Below are positions 1 to 8,372 of a stretch of 64,000 nt of DNA, piece by piece. Source of the DNA: Clostridioides difficile. Lineage in GTDB: Bacteria; Bacillota; Clostridia; Peptostreptococcales; Peptostreptococcaceae. The stretch is taken from NCBI GenBank assembly GCA_012955965.1, contig JABBZI010000016.1:27799-91798 (forward strand). Direction: 5' to 3'. Within the stretch, counting starts at the first letter, position 1. Each line of letters opens with the position of its first letter. A program made the translations under genes and the position numbers. The notes beneath the pieces are model-generated. The model ran no database searches. It saw only the letters and a program-made list of their open reading frames with translations, and was not told the origin of the DNA.

Positions 1-81
1 TTACCTCCATTAACAGTCACTTATAAAGAAATAAATGAGGCGCTTGAGATTTTAAAAGATATACTACTAGAAGTTAACTAA
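1..81 (+). CDS. C-terminal end of probable acetylornithine aminotransferase (partial)
   Basis: Frame 1 is open from the window edge for 26 codons to TAA and ends in a helix-rich tail (EINEALEILKDILLEVN) of the kind that closes class III aminotransferases, after a PPLTVT strand. This gene directly precedes argF, which fits an arginine-biosynthesis operon in which N-acetylornithine aminotransferase acts before ornithine carbamoylation. Only the tail is visible, so the assignment rests on the tail pattern and on context. Confidence 0.5.
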   Translation, partial: LPPLTVTYKEINEALEILKDILLEVN

Positions 82-185
82 ATATTCAAAAAATAAATAA
101 TTAAAATAAGGAATTAAGATATATAAAATAAATAACTTGCAAATTTAACTGAATTTAAAAAGTTTATAAAAAGGGGAGAATTAGT

Positions 186-1208
186 ATGAATAATATAAGT
201 TTAAAGGGAAAGAGTTTTTTAACATTAAAGGATTTTTCAAAAGAGGAAATCAGATATTTATTAACTTTATCTAGTTATTTAAAAACTAAGAAAAAGGTTG
301 GCATAAAAGGAGATTTACTACAAGGGAAAAATATAGCTTTATTATTTGAGAAAACATCGACAAGAACTAGATGTTCATTTGAAGTAGCTGCTCATGATGA
401 AGGAGCACATGTAACTTATCTAGGTCCTAATGATTGTCATATGGGAAAAAAAGAGTCTGTGTCTGACACAGCAAAAGTCTTAGGAAGATTTTATGATGGA
501 ATAGAGTTTAGAGGGTTTAAACAGGAAACAGTTGAAAGTCTAGCTAAATATTCAGGTGTACCTGTTTGGAATGGACTTACAGATGAATATCATCCAACAC
601 AAATACTAGCAGATTTTTTAACAGTAATTGAGAATGTAGATAAGGATTTGAATAAAGTTAAATTTGTGTATGTTGGTGATGGCAGAAATAATATGGGAAA
701 CTCATTAATGATAGGATGTGCTAAAATGGGAATTAATTTTGTGGCACTTGCACCTAAAGAACTTTGGCCAAATGAAGAATTAGTGAAAGATATGAAGGAA
801 ATAGCTAAGAAATCTAAAGGAGATATAAGATTGACTGAGAATATTGATGATGTAAAAGGTGCAGATGTTATATATACAGATGTATGGGTTTCTATGGGAG
901 AAGAAGAACAATATGAAACAAGAATAAATCAACTGAAAGATTATCAGGTAAATATGGAGATGATAAAGAAAACTGAAAATGAAAATGTTATATTTTTACA
1001 CTGTCTTCCAGCATTCCACGATTTAGAAACTAAAGTTGCTCAAGAAATTTATGAAAAATTTGGATTATCAGAGTTAGAGGTTACAGATGAGGTATTTAAT
1101 TCAAAACATTCAAAGGTATTTGAAGAAGCTGAAAATAGAATGCATACTATAAAAGCAGTTATGGTTTCTACCATGACTGATGTAGACATGAACAACAGTT
1201 TAATATAG
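186..1208 (+). CDS. argF: Ornithine carbamoyltransferase
   Basis: Cytosolic enzyme that transfers the carbamoyl group of carbamoyl phosphate to ornithine, giving citrulline, in arginine biosynthesis (or, in the reverse direction, in catabolism). The 340-residue length is usual. Visible motifs are the carbamoyl-phosphate loop STRTR (58-62), HPTQ (136-139), the ornithine-loop DVWVSMG (232-238) and HCLPA (272-276). The ATG is preceded by AAGGGGAGAA. It lies about 100 bases behind the aminotransferase remnant, consistent with one operon. The motifs separate it from aspartate carbamoyltransferase. Confidence 0.95.
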   Translation: MNNISLKGKSFLTLKDFSKEEIRYLLTLSSYLKTKKKVGIKGDLLQGKNIALLFEKTSTRTRCSFEVAAHDEGAHVTYLGPNDCHMGKKESVSDTAKVLGRFYDGIEFRGFKQETVESLAKYSGVPVWNGLTDEYHPTQILADFLTVIENVDKDLNKVKFVYVGDGRNNMGNSLMIGCAKMGINFVALAPKELWPNEELVKDMKEIAKKSKGDIRLTENIDDVKGADVIYTDVWVSMGEEEQYETRINQLKDYQVNMEMIKKTENENVIFLHCLPAFHDLETKVAQEIYEKFGLSELEVTDEVFNSKHSKVFEEAENRMHTIKAVMVSTMTDVDMNNSLI

Positions 1209-1334
1209 ATATCATTTATCCTAGGTCTTATTTTAAGGAAAATACATAAAATATTCTAAATATATTATTCAAAAACTCTTATTATATGTTAAAATAACTT
1301 ATGTATCAACAAATTAAGAGGGAGGATTTGAGAT

Positions 1335-1952
1335 ATGAAAAAAATCATATTAGTTTTAACAACTTTTTTATTAGCAATATCTGTAACAGCATGTTCAAGT
1401 GCAAAGCCAGAGGATACAATTGATAGTTTTTTTAACAGTGCCAAGAAGTTTGACTTTGAAGGCATGAATAAGGTAATGGAGAATAATGACGAAAAATATA
1501 AAGATGTATTAAAAGAATTAGATACAAAAGACCCAAATGCACAGTATGCTTTAGATTATCTAAAACAGAATGCATCTAAAATCACCTATACAATAAAAGA
1601 TAGTGAGATTAAAGATGATAAGGCAACAATAAAAGTAGAATGTAAATTTGTAGATTCAACACCATTACTTAAAGAGATAGTAGCTGAAGCATTTACAAAG
1701 ATGCTTGGTATGAGTTTTTCAGGACAAGACTTAACTGATGAAAAAACGACTGAAATGCTAGTATCAATTATGAAAGAAAAACAAAAAAGTGTTAAAGAGA
1801 CGTATGTAACAAAAACTGTAGAGTTTGAATGTTCTAAAAAAGATAACAAATGGATAATAAGTTCAGCTAATGATGCAGTAGCTGATGTATTATTGTCTAA
1901 TCTTGTTACAGCAGGACAAGAGTTCTCTAATTCTATGGGTAATATTCAATAG
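1335..1952 (+). CDS. Predicted lipoprotein, DUF4878-like
   Basis: 205 residues with a lipoprotein signal: MKK, a hydrophobic core, then the lipobox VTAC with Cys20 as the lipidated residue, so the protein should be anchored on the outer face of the membrane. The mature part starts with a PEDTIDSFFNSAKKFD helix typical of NTF2-like DUF4878 proteins and ends in alternating beta strands. Function is unknown. GGGAGGA lies upstream of the ATG, and an intrinsic terminator follows, so it may be monocistronic. Confidence 0.75.
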   Translation: MKKIILVLTTFLLAISVTACSSAKPEDTIDSFFNSAKKFDFEGMNKVMENNDEKYKDVLKELDTKDPNAQYALDYLKQNASKITYTIKDSEIKDDKATIKVECKFVDSTPLLKEIVAEAFTKMLGMSFSGQDLTDEKTTEMLVSIMKEKQKSVKETYVTKTVEFECSKKDNKWIISSANDAVADVLLSNLVTAGQEFSNSMGNIQ

Positions 1953-1986
1953 TAGAACCTGAAGTATAATAAATAGAAAAATATTT

Positions 1987-2018
1987 AAAAAGGATACCAG
2001 TCTTGGTATCCTTTTCTA
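1987..2018 (+). terminator. Intrinsic terminator after the lipoprotein gene
   Basis: AAAAGGATACCA and TGGTATCCTTTT form a perfect stem around the loop GTCT and are followed by a T-rich run. It closes the lipoprotein transcript about 35 bases after its stop codon. Confidence 0.9.
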
Positions 2019-2143
2019 TTAAAATACTATAATATGTAGTTGAATTTTATATCATCAAAGAACTAAAATATAAAACTATAGGTTTATATTTTTTTAACTA
2101 AACAAACAACATGTACCTTTTCTAAAATATAGTATCTAAAAAT

Positions 2144-2842
2144 TTATTTAGCTAGCTTTAGATATTTGTTGATAGTTGCCTCAGCTAAACATTTTGATGA
2201 ATCAATAATATTAATTGAAGAATGAGATTTTTCGAAAACTACATTTAAGTCGGTACAAGCAATTATTATATTTTCAATAGATTCTTTTTTCACATCTTCA
2301 ATAAGTTCATTCCAAATATGAATATTATAAGGATTTCCTTTATCTGTTTTTATATTTTGAATAAGAGTATTTAATTTTGTCTGCCACTCATCTTTAAATA
2401 TAAAATCATGTCCATTATGTAGTATGCCATCTTGATAAATTGTAGATTCAAATGTTGAACTAGTTGAAAAAAGAGTTACTTTTTGTGAAGCAGTAGGAAG
2501 TTTTTTAACTGTTTCTTCTACAATATTTAACAGAGGTATCTTAATTGAATCTTTTAATTCTTTAAAGTATATATGTGCTGAATTACATGGCATAGCAATA
2601 AAATTTACTCCAATTGATTCAAGTTTTTGTAATCCATCAATAATAGTTTTTTTCATAAGTCCATGATTTATTGGATGGTCAATATAAAATGGAGTAGGTA
2701 AGGAATATATCATCATCTTTGGAAACTCATCATCATATTTTGCTCCATACTGCGATTGGCATTCATCAATAACTAAATCCACAAATGGTGCAGTTGACCT
2801 TGGACCCATTCCAGCTAAAATTCCAATTAATTTTTCATTCAT
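2144..2842 (-). CDS. Aspartate/glutamate racemase family protein
   Basis: Cofactor-independent amino-acid racemase fold of 232 residues. The N-terminus has the GILAGMGPRST signature of aspartate racemases. The two catalytic cysteines of the family are visible at Cys86 (MPCNSAH) and Cys196 (IIACTDL), which act as paired acid/base residues. The start codon follows AAGGAGATAC. The gene is followed on the same strand by an M20 amidohydrolase gene upstream of it in transcription order, so both may belong to amino-acid salvage. Substrate (Asp or Glu) cannot be fixed from sequence. Confidence 0.85.
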   Translation of the reverse strand: MNEKLIGILAGMGPRSTAPFVDLVIDECQSQYGAKYDDEFPKMMIYSLPTPFYIDHPINHGLMKKTIIDGLQKLESIGVNFIAMPCNSAHIYFKELKDSIKIPLLNIVEETVKKLPTASQKVTLFSTSSTFESTIYQDGILHNGHDFIFKDEWQTKLNTLIQNIKTDKGNPYNIHIWNELIEDVKKESIENIIIACTDLNVVFEKSHSSINIIDSSKCLAEATINKYLKLAK

Positions 2843-3002
2843 AAAAAGTATCTCCTTAATGTACAGATTTATGTTAGGTATAAAATATCAAAATTGATTC
2901 TATAAGAGCAGAAGAGTCTGTTTTATAATAGATAATATTATACAATTGCATAACATAAGGCAATAGTGACAATAGGTTTTTAATTGTATATTGGATTTAA
3001 AA

Positions 3003-4220
3003 TTATTTTAAATCGAGATTATCTAATATTTTTAAAAATATTTTTATAGCAGTATCTAAGTCATCCACAGAAACATTTTCATCAGGATTATGACTTATCC
3101 CTCCAGCACATCTTATAAACACCATTCCAATATCAGTTATATGGTCCATTTCTTGAGCATCATGACCAGCTCCACTGTAGATATAAAAAGGGTTAAGATT
3201 TAAATCTGTAAAACTTTTTTCTATAGTTTTAGTTATTTTATTTGAACATGGTACAGGAACATTTTCAAAGGAAAGTTCACTTGTATAATTAAGCTTTCTA
3301 TCTTTACAGATATGAGATATTTCGTTGAATATCTTTTCTACTGAAGTATCAAGAATTTCTTGAGAACAAGAACGTACATCAAGTGTAAAATCAACTCTTT
3401 CAGGTACTACATTTGATGAAGATGGATAGAAATTCATTTTTCCAACAGTAGCAACTAAATTAGTAGTCATCTTAGCTATGTTTTCAATGGCTAACACACA
3501 TTCACAGGCACAACATCCAGCATCAAATCTCATATCCATTGGTAATGTACCAGCATGTCCAGATTTGCCATTTACTGATATTTTAAAACTTTTAAATCCT
3601 GTAATACTTGATACAATTCCAGCAGGAAGAGATTCCTTTTCTAAGACAGGTCCTTGTTCGATATGAAATTCTAAATATGCGTCTATATCTTTTCTAGGAT
3701 GTAAATTTATTAAGTTTTTATTATTAAATCCAAACTTTGTTACAGCTTCTTCAAGTGTAATTCCATTTTCATCAACAGATTTAAGAAGTTCCTCTTTAAA
3801 AGTACCAGCAAAAACTTTACTTCCCATTAAAGATGTTTCAAATCTAGTTCCTTCCTCTTCAGCGAAGGCAACTAACTTAATGTTGAAAGGATAAGACTTA
3901 TTATTATTTTTTGCCTCTTCAAGTCCAATTAGAGGAACTATTATTCCTAGCATACCATCAAATATTCCTCCACATTTTACACTATCTTGATGAGATGCAA
4001 CTACTAATGTAGGGGCATTGGGAGTATTAGATTTATATGTACCTATAACATTTCCAATATCATCAATTTCAATATCAAGATTTAAATCTTTCATCCATGA
4101 ACTTATTAAATCAATAGATTTTTTATGTTCATCAGTTAATATAAGTCTTGTAAGACCATTTGTTGTTGAACTTATTTTTCCTAATGTTTGTAGATAATTC
4201 ATACATTTTTGACCTAGCAT
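3003..4220 (-). CDS. M20-family amidohydrolase (N-carbamoyl-L-amino-acid hydrolase / allantoate amidohydrolase type)
   Basis: 405-residue binuclear zinc hydrolase. Metal ligands and catalytic residues can be read in order: SHQDS (His77, Asp79), GIFDGMLG (Asp88), AFAEEEGTRF (Glu122-Glu124 region), FHIEQGPVLE (His186), and a C-terminal GAGHDAQ histidine. The SGKSGHAGTLPMD segment is the dimerisation-domain signature that separates this subgroup from M20 peptidases. It hydrolyses N-carbamoyl or ureido amides, releasing ammonia or amino acids. AGGAGG precedes the ATG. The exact substrate is not determinable. Confidence 0.85.
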   Translation of the reverse strand: MLGQKCMNYLQTLGKISSTTNGLTRLILTDEHKKSIDLISSWMKDLNLDIEIDDIGNVIGTYKSNTPNAPTLVVASHQDSVKCGGIFDGMLGIIVPLIGLEEAKNNNKSYPFNIKLVAFAEEEGTRFETSLMGSKVFAGTFKEELLKSVDENGITLEEAVTKFGFNNKNLINLHPRKDIDAYLEFHIEQGPVLEKESLPAGIVSSITGFKSFKISVNGKSGHAGTLPMDMRFDAGCCACECVLAIENIAKMTTNLVATVGKMNFYPSSSNVVPERVDFTLDVRSCSQEILDTSVEKIFNEISHICKDRKLNYTSELSFENVPVPCSNKITKTIEKSFTDLNLNPFYIYSGAGHDAQEMDHITDIGMVFIRCAGGISHNPDENVSVDDLDTAIKIFLKILDNLDLK

Positions 4221-4409
4221 ATGTACCTCCTAAATATGTATTTTTTTATTTTAGCTAATATTAGCTTTTATACTATAATTTATGAATTTTCAAATAGTTA
4301 CATATATACAATGAAACGCTATTTTTCAATGTTAACAATAATATAAAAGTTTACTTCTAATACTTTTATATTTAAGACTTTCACTAACCAATAAGTATTT
4401 TATAGAAAG

Positions 4410-4559
4410 CTAATTGCCATGAGTAATACCTATTAAACCTGTAAGACTTTGACCTGTTTTATCTTGAGTATATATTCCTAAATCTACTGAACTTTCATTT
4501 TCAAGATTAGCAAGGTTATATTCTAATAATCCTTTAAAAATAAAATTTTCATCTTGCTT
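4410..4559 (-). pseudogene. GNAT acetyltransferase remnant (N-terminal half only)
   Basis: On the minus strand a 49-codon stretch reads ...ENFIFKGLLEYNLANLE, then a short gap, then LGIYTQDKTGQSLTGLIGIT and HGN before TAG. This matches the opening of GNAT N-acetyltransferases, in which a helix is followed by a strand pair and a G-x-T-H/F-GNW motif. The reading frame is closed by stops just upstream and at the point where the catalytic core should begin, so no functional enzyme can be made. No ribosome site is seen. Confidence 0.6.
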
Positions 4560-5002
4560 TTATATTTTTCTGTAATTTCTAATTATATGTTTAAATTGTA
4601 TTCTCATAAAATTTTTTATCTATTTGTATTTTTTATCAAAATCAATTGAAATACTCTAGTTTAACATTATTCTAATAGTCATTTATGTGGATGTCAAATT
4701 AAGAAAATTTATTTTTAACTTTATATTGTTGAGATTGAAATTTTTAAAAACAAAATAGAGCTTTAATTCTATTAAAAATGACTAATAAATTTAGTAATCT
4801 TAGACATTAAGTATTAAAATAATTTAATTTACTGTGTATAAGAACTATTTTTAAACAGAGTCTTGTTTTTAGATTAAATAATGTAACCAATGATTAAATT
4901 TATATGAAAATTATGTTGCATAAACATATTGATAAAATAGTGAGGTATTATTGAAGATAAATATTTAACTAAAAACTCCTAGTAGATATAAAAGATGAAA
5001 AT
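4560..5002. other. Gene-free AT-rich stretch
   Basis: No open frame with a ribosome site, no stable hairpin and no long repeat was found between the acetyltransferase remnant and the terminator of the ABC operon. It may be further decayed coding sequence. Confidence 0.5.
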
Positions 5003-5035
5003 AAAATACTATCAAAACGAAATTGATAGTATTTT
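5003..5035 (-). terminator. Intrinsic terminator of the ABC exporter operon
   Basis: A 13-bp perfect inverted repeat (AAAATACTATCAA / TTGATAGTATTTT) around AACGAA, T-rich on the minus-strand 3' side, lies about 50 bases past the permease stop codon. Confidence 0.85.
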
Positions 5036-5084
5036 TAATAAAACCTTACTTAAACAATTTAAATAGAATCCTAAATAAAATAAT

Positions 5085-5723
5085 TTATATTTCTTTTTTG
5101 CTATAAATCTTTGATGATATAAAATATGAAATCACAAATAGTAATATAGCAATGAATGGAAGCGAATATAGTAGTGTATTAAATATAATTTCTAGTGAAA
5201 GAGGTGAACTAATAGTTTCTAGAATACTTTTAGAAACTATTAAAAGTAATGTTGGAACTAAAAAACATAAAATCATTAATACACGAGCTTTTTCTGTACC
5301 AAATTTATAAACAAGTGGTAAGATAAGACTACCAAAACATATTGAAATAGATAAGACTAATGCATTAATAAGCAGAGTTTCACTTAATATAAAATTATGT
5401 TTAAAATAACCAATAATGATACTAAGTATAAGTGAAACCAATACACCAACGAAGCTAAATATTAACATAGTCAGATATTTACTTAGTACAATATCATTAC
5501 GCTTAATAGGCATTGTAAGTACATAACTATCCCATTTATTTAAGTCATCATATGAGAATGTTGAAACAATCATTGTTGTGCATAGGACTACAATAATACC
5601 TACAAGATTATTAGCATCTCCTCCTCCAAAAGAAGATATAAGTCCAAACATAATTACAAATAAAAGTAGAAATTTTATATTGCCTTTTAAATTAATTAAA
5701 TCTTTTAAAATTAAACCTTTCAT
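5085..5723 (-). CDS. ABC-2 type transporter permease
   Basis: 212-residue integral membrane protein with about six hydrophobic segments (for example LLLFVIMFGLISSF near the start, LVGIIVVLCTTMIVSTF, and the C-terminal SLPFIAILLFVISYFI). It is the membrane half of a drug/peptide/lipid-type exporter. The stop of the ATPase gene and this start overlap by one base (TAATG), which implies translational coupling and a 1:1 partner. Closest type is the small permease of YtrA-regulated exporters; the cargo is unknown. Confidence 0.8.
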   Translation of the reverse strand: MKGLILKDLINLKGNIKFLLLFVIMFGLISSFGGGDANNLVGIIVVLCTTMIVSTFSYDDLNKWDSYVLTMPIKRNDIVLSKYLTMLIFSFVGVLVSLILSIIIGYFKHNFILSETLLINALVLSISICFGSLILPLVYKFGTEKARVLMILCFLVPTLLLIVSKSILETISSPLSLEIIFNTLLYSLPFIAILLFVISYFISSKIYSKKEI

Positions 5724-6577
5724 TATTTATCACCTCTCACATAAAATAACATAATTTCTTCTATAGATGTATTATCGACTACGAAGTTTGGATGTTTTGC
5801 TATAAACCTATATTTATCATTAAGAAGTACTTCATATCCAAATTGGCTTTTACGATAATATGAATAATCTTCCTTTGAAATATTATCAAAATCACTAGGT
5901 TTGCATTTTAAAATTCCCATATTATTAATTAATTCATCCTTATTTTCACTAAATACTATATTACCTTTATGTATAAATGTAATATAGTCTGCTATTTTAT
6001 CTAAATCACTTGTAATATGTGAAGATAAAATAATAGAGTGTTCTTCATCTTGTATGAAATCTAAAAATATATCCAATATTTCTTCACGAACAATAGGGTC
6101 AAGTGAACTAGTTGCTTCATCTAGTATTAATAATTTTGGATTATGTGATAAAGCGACAGCAATACTAAGTTTCATTTTATTACCCTTTGAAAACTCCTTA
6201 ATTAGCTTATTCTCTGGAACTCTCAACTTTTTTAAATAATCTTTGAATAATGTGTGATTCCAATTTTTATAGATTTTACTCATAATTTTTGATACATTAT
6301 CTAGATTTAAATTTTCATGAAAATTGCTTCCCTCAAATACTACTCCAATTTGTTCTTTAATTTCTTTTTCATTTTTTTTGTTATCAAGGCCAAATATTTC
6401 TATATTTCCACTATCATAAGAAATTAAATTTAAAATTGCTTTTAATGTAGTTGTTTTTCCTGCGCCATTTTCACCTACAAATCCCATTATACTTCCTTTT
6501 GGTACTGAAAAAGATACATTTTGTAGACTAAAATCTTTATAAGTTTTATTTAAATTTTTTATACTTATTGCATCCAT
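5723..6577 (-). CDS. ABC transporter ATP-binding protein
   Basis: ATPase half of the exporter. It has Walker A GENGAGKTT, a degenerate signature loop (EFSKGNKMKLSIA), Walker B LLILDEATSSLDP and the switch-His segment SSHI. A C-terminal domain of about 80 residues follows, as in YtrB/BcrA-type ATPases. The ATG at 6577 sits ten bases after GGGAG; an in-frame ATG nine bases further upstream is too close to that site. It is the middle gene of a GntR-ATPase-permease operon. Confidence 0.85.
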   Translation of the reverse strand: MDAISIKNLNKTYKDFSLQNVSFSVPKGSIMGFVGENGAGKTTTLKAILNLISYDSGNIEIFGLDNKKNEKEIKEQIGVVFEGSNFHENLNLDNVSKIMSKIYKNWNHTLFKDYLKKLRVPENKLIKEFSKGNKMKLSIAVALSHNPKLLILDEATSSLDPIVREEILDIFLDFIQDEEHSIILSSHITSDLDKIADYITFIHKGNIVFSENKDELINNMGILKCKPSDFDNISKEDYSYYRKSQFGYEVLLNDKYRFIAKHPNFVVDNTSIEEIMLFYVRGDK

Positions 6578-6582
6578 AATTA

Positions 6583-6960
6583 TCATTCTCCCTTATATAA
6601 TAAAAGTAAAATATCTTTTAACTCTTCATATGTAATACCACTACTTTTAGCTGTATCAACTGCTTTTTGTAGGTACTCCTCAATTAAACGAAATTGCTCT
6701 TCTTTCACAAAATCCATGTTTTTACTAGATACAAAGCTACCTTTGCCAGTAACTGTTTCAATAAATCCATCACGTTCTAAATCACTATATGCTCGTTTTG
6801 TAGTAATCACACTTATTCTAAGTTCTTTTGCCAATAATCTCATACTTGGAAGAGCTGAGCCTTCTGGCAATTCTCCACTTATAATCATACTTTTAATTTG
6901 TGTAGTAATTTGTTCATATATTGGCTTTCCACTTGAATTACTAATAACTATATTCAACAA
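6583..6960 (-). CDS. GntR-family regulator, YtrA type
   Basis: 125 residues: an N-terminal winged helix (PIYEQITTQIKSMIISGELPEGSALPSMRLLAKELRIS region, ending in TGKGSFV) and a short C-terminal helical dimerisation tail, which is the YtrA subfamily architecture. It is the first gene of the exporter operon, so it probably represses its own operon until an inducer, often a cell-envelope antibiotic, is sensed. A perfect palindrome in the promoter region is the likely operator. AGGAGG precedes the start. Confidence 0.88.
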   Translation of the reverse strand: MLNIVISNSSGKPIYEQITTQIKSMIISGELPEGSALPSMRLLAKELRISVITTKRAYSDLERDGFIETVTGKGSFVSSKNMDFVKEEQFRLIEEYLQKAVDTAKSSGITYEELKDILLLLYKGE

Positions 6961-6976
6961 GACACCTCCTTAAATT

Positions 6977-6995
6977 GTATATATAGTATATATAC
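6977..6995. promoter_or_regulatory. Palindromic operator upstream of the GntR/ABC operon
   Basis: GTATATATA-G-TATATATAC is a perfect 19-bp palindrome about 17 bases upstream of the regulator start codon. YtrA-type regulators bind inverted repeats of this length in their own promoters, so autoregulation is inferred. The remainder of the gap up to 7290 is AT-rich with no other recognisable element. Confidence 0.65.
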
Positions 6996-7378
6996 ATTAT
7001 ATAAATATATATATAATATGTCAACTATTTTTAGAAAAAAGTAATTTGAATTATTGTATATTTTATAAAAGCATTTTATAAGATACTAGTTTTTTTAATA
7101 TATTAAAATTTTTAAAAAAAATTTATAAATATTATTCTAAAATCTTATCAATAAATTGGAAATACTAATTTTAAAACCTAAGAAAGTTTAGCTTATAGGT
7201 AAATAAAAGTTTAGTTTAAAGATGAACTTTCTACATTTTCGCTTTTGACATACATATTTTTTTGTAATATATTTATATTATCAATTAGAGGTAAGGAGAG
7301 TGATAAAAGATATTTAATTTAGATAAGACATTAAAAAAAGACCTAAATCAAGAGTATACAGAGAGTAAAAGTTTAGTT

Positions 7379-7723
7379 ATGAATAAAAGTAAATATATGA
7401 ATATTTGCTTTAAGAATTATATTAAGGTAGTAGAAGGAATGTATACTAAAAGAGATTTAATTCCATTAAAATTAATAAACTCTATGGATAAAAATAATAA
7501 GATTAGAAAAACACTAAATGAATTATCTTGTGAACTTGAATATCCAAAAACTTCTTTATCTTCATTGTTTACAGAGCTAAAAAAAATGGATTTTTTACAG
7601 AGAGTAAAAAATGGTGAGTATATGATAAATCCACATATAGCTTATAAAGGTAGTAGAGCTGATAAAGAAAGTTTATTAGCAGAATATAATCAGATAAAAA
7701 GACCTAGTAAGGTTAGTAAATAA
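7379..7723 (+). CDS. RepL-like winged-helix protein
   Basis: 114 residues that follow the pattern of plasmid RepL / Firmicute replication-protein-like winged helices: a YIKVVEGMYTKRDLIPLKLI opening, an HTH (LSCELEYPKTSLSSLFTELK), then NGEYMINPHIAYKGSR, the typical wing and strand. It probably binds DNA; a replication role on the chromosome is doubtful. The ATG used here lacks a good ribosome site. The frame is open upstream to 7304 and a good AAGGAG at 7293-7298 points to an ATA codon at 7310, so the native start may have been there. Confidence 0.6.
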   Translation: MNKSKYMNICFKNYIKVVEGMYTKRDLIPLKLINSMDKNNKIRKTLNELSCELEYPKTSLSSLFTELKKMDFLQRVKNGEYMINPHIAYKGSRADKESLLAEYNQIKRPSKVSK

Positions 7724-7739
7724 GGAAGAAGGTTTTTAT

Positions 7740-8336
7740 ATGAGTTTAAAACTTGATAGAAATGTTCTACAGTGGTTTGATTATGTATTTGAAAATGAAA
7801 AAACTAGTTTAAGACACTACAATTTTGATTGTACATTAAAAGAGATTAGCCGTGCTAGTTTAAATAGAGTAGCTTTTATATTAGAAAAAAATAATTCTAG
7901 ATACTGGAAGCTTTATTTTGAAATACCAGCTGAAGTCACTTTAAAACTTAAACAAAACATACATCCTTTATTTAGAGAGTATATATATGAACAAATATCA
8001 CTGTATAATGATAATCAAATTTACAATTTTGTAAATTCAAACATATTAAAAGTGTTTAACAATATTGCTATTTATCAATATAATATTTTGGAAAATTTAT
8101 ATACTATTGATTTTAGAAAGAGTTTTATCGATAAATGTCAGTATTTATTAATTGGTGAAAAAAGACTTATAGATGAAGATTTATATTTGAGAGCAAAATC
8201 AAAAGATGTATTTGACTTTTTTAATTCAGATGAAACCTTTAATCTAACATTAAGCTTTGACATACAAAAGAATGAGAATTTACTCGATAGTCTTTTGGAG
8301 CTTAGGAAATCAATAATCATAAATGAGAGAATTTAA
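7740..8336 (+). CDS. Hypothetical protein next to clpB
   Basis: 198 residues, soluble, mixed helix and strand, with no motif I recognise. It lies 17 bases after the RepL-like gene and about 35 bases before clpB on the same strand, so the three may share a transcript. AAGGAAGAAGG precedes the ATG. No signal peptide or membrane segment is visible. Confidence 0.6.
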   Translation: MSLKLDRNVLQWFDYVFENEKTSLRHYNFDCTLKEISRASLNRVAFILEKNNSRYWKLYFEIPAEVTLKLKQNIHPLFREYIYEQISLYNDNQIYNFVNSNILKVFNNIAIYQYNILENLYTIDFRKSFIDKCQYLLIGEKRLIDEDLYLRAKSKDVFDFFNSDETFNLTLSFDIQKNENLLDSLLELRKSIIINERI

Positions 8337-8372
8337 TTTATTTGGATATAATATTAAAATGGAGGGATTTAT

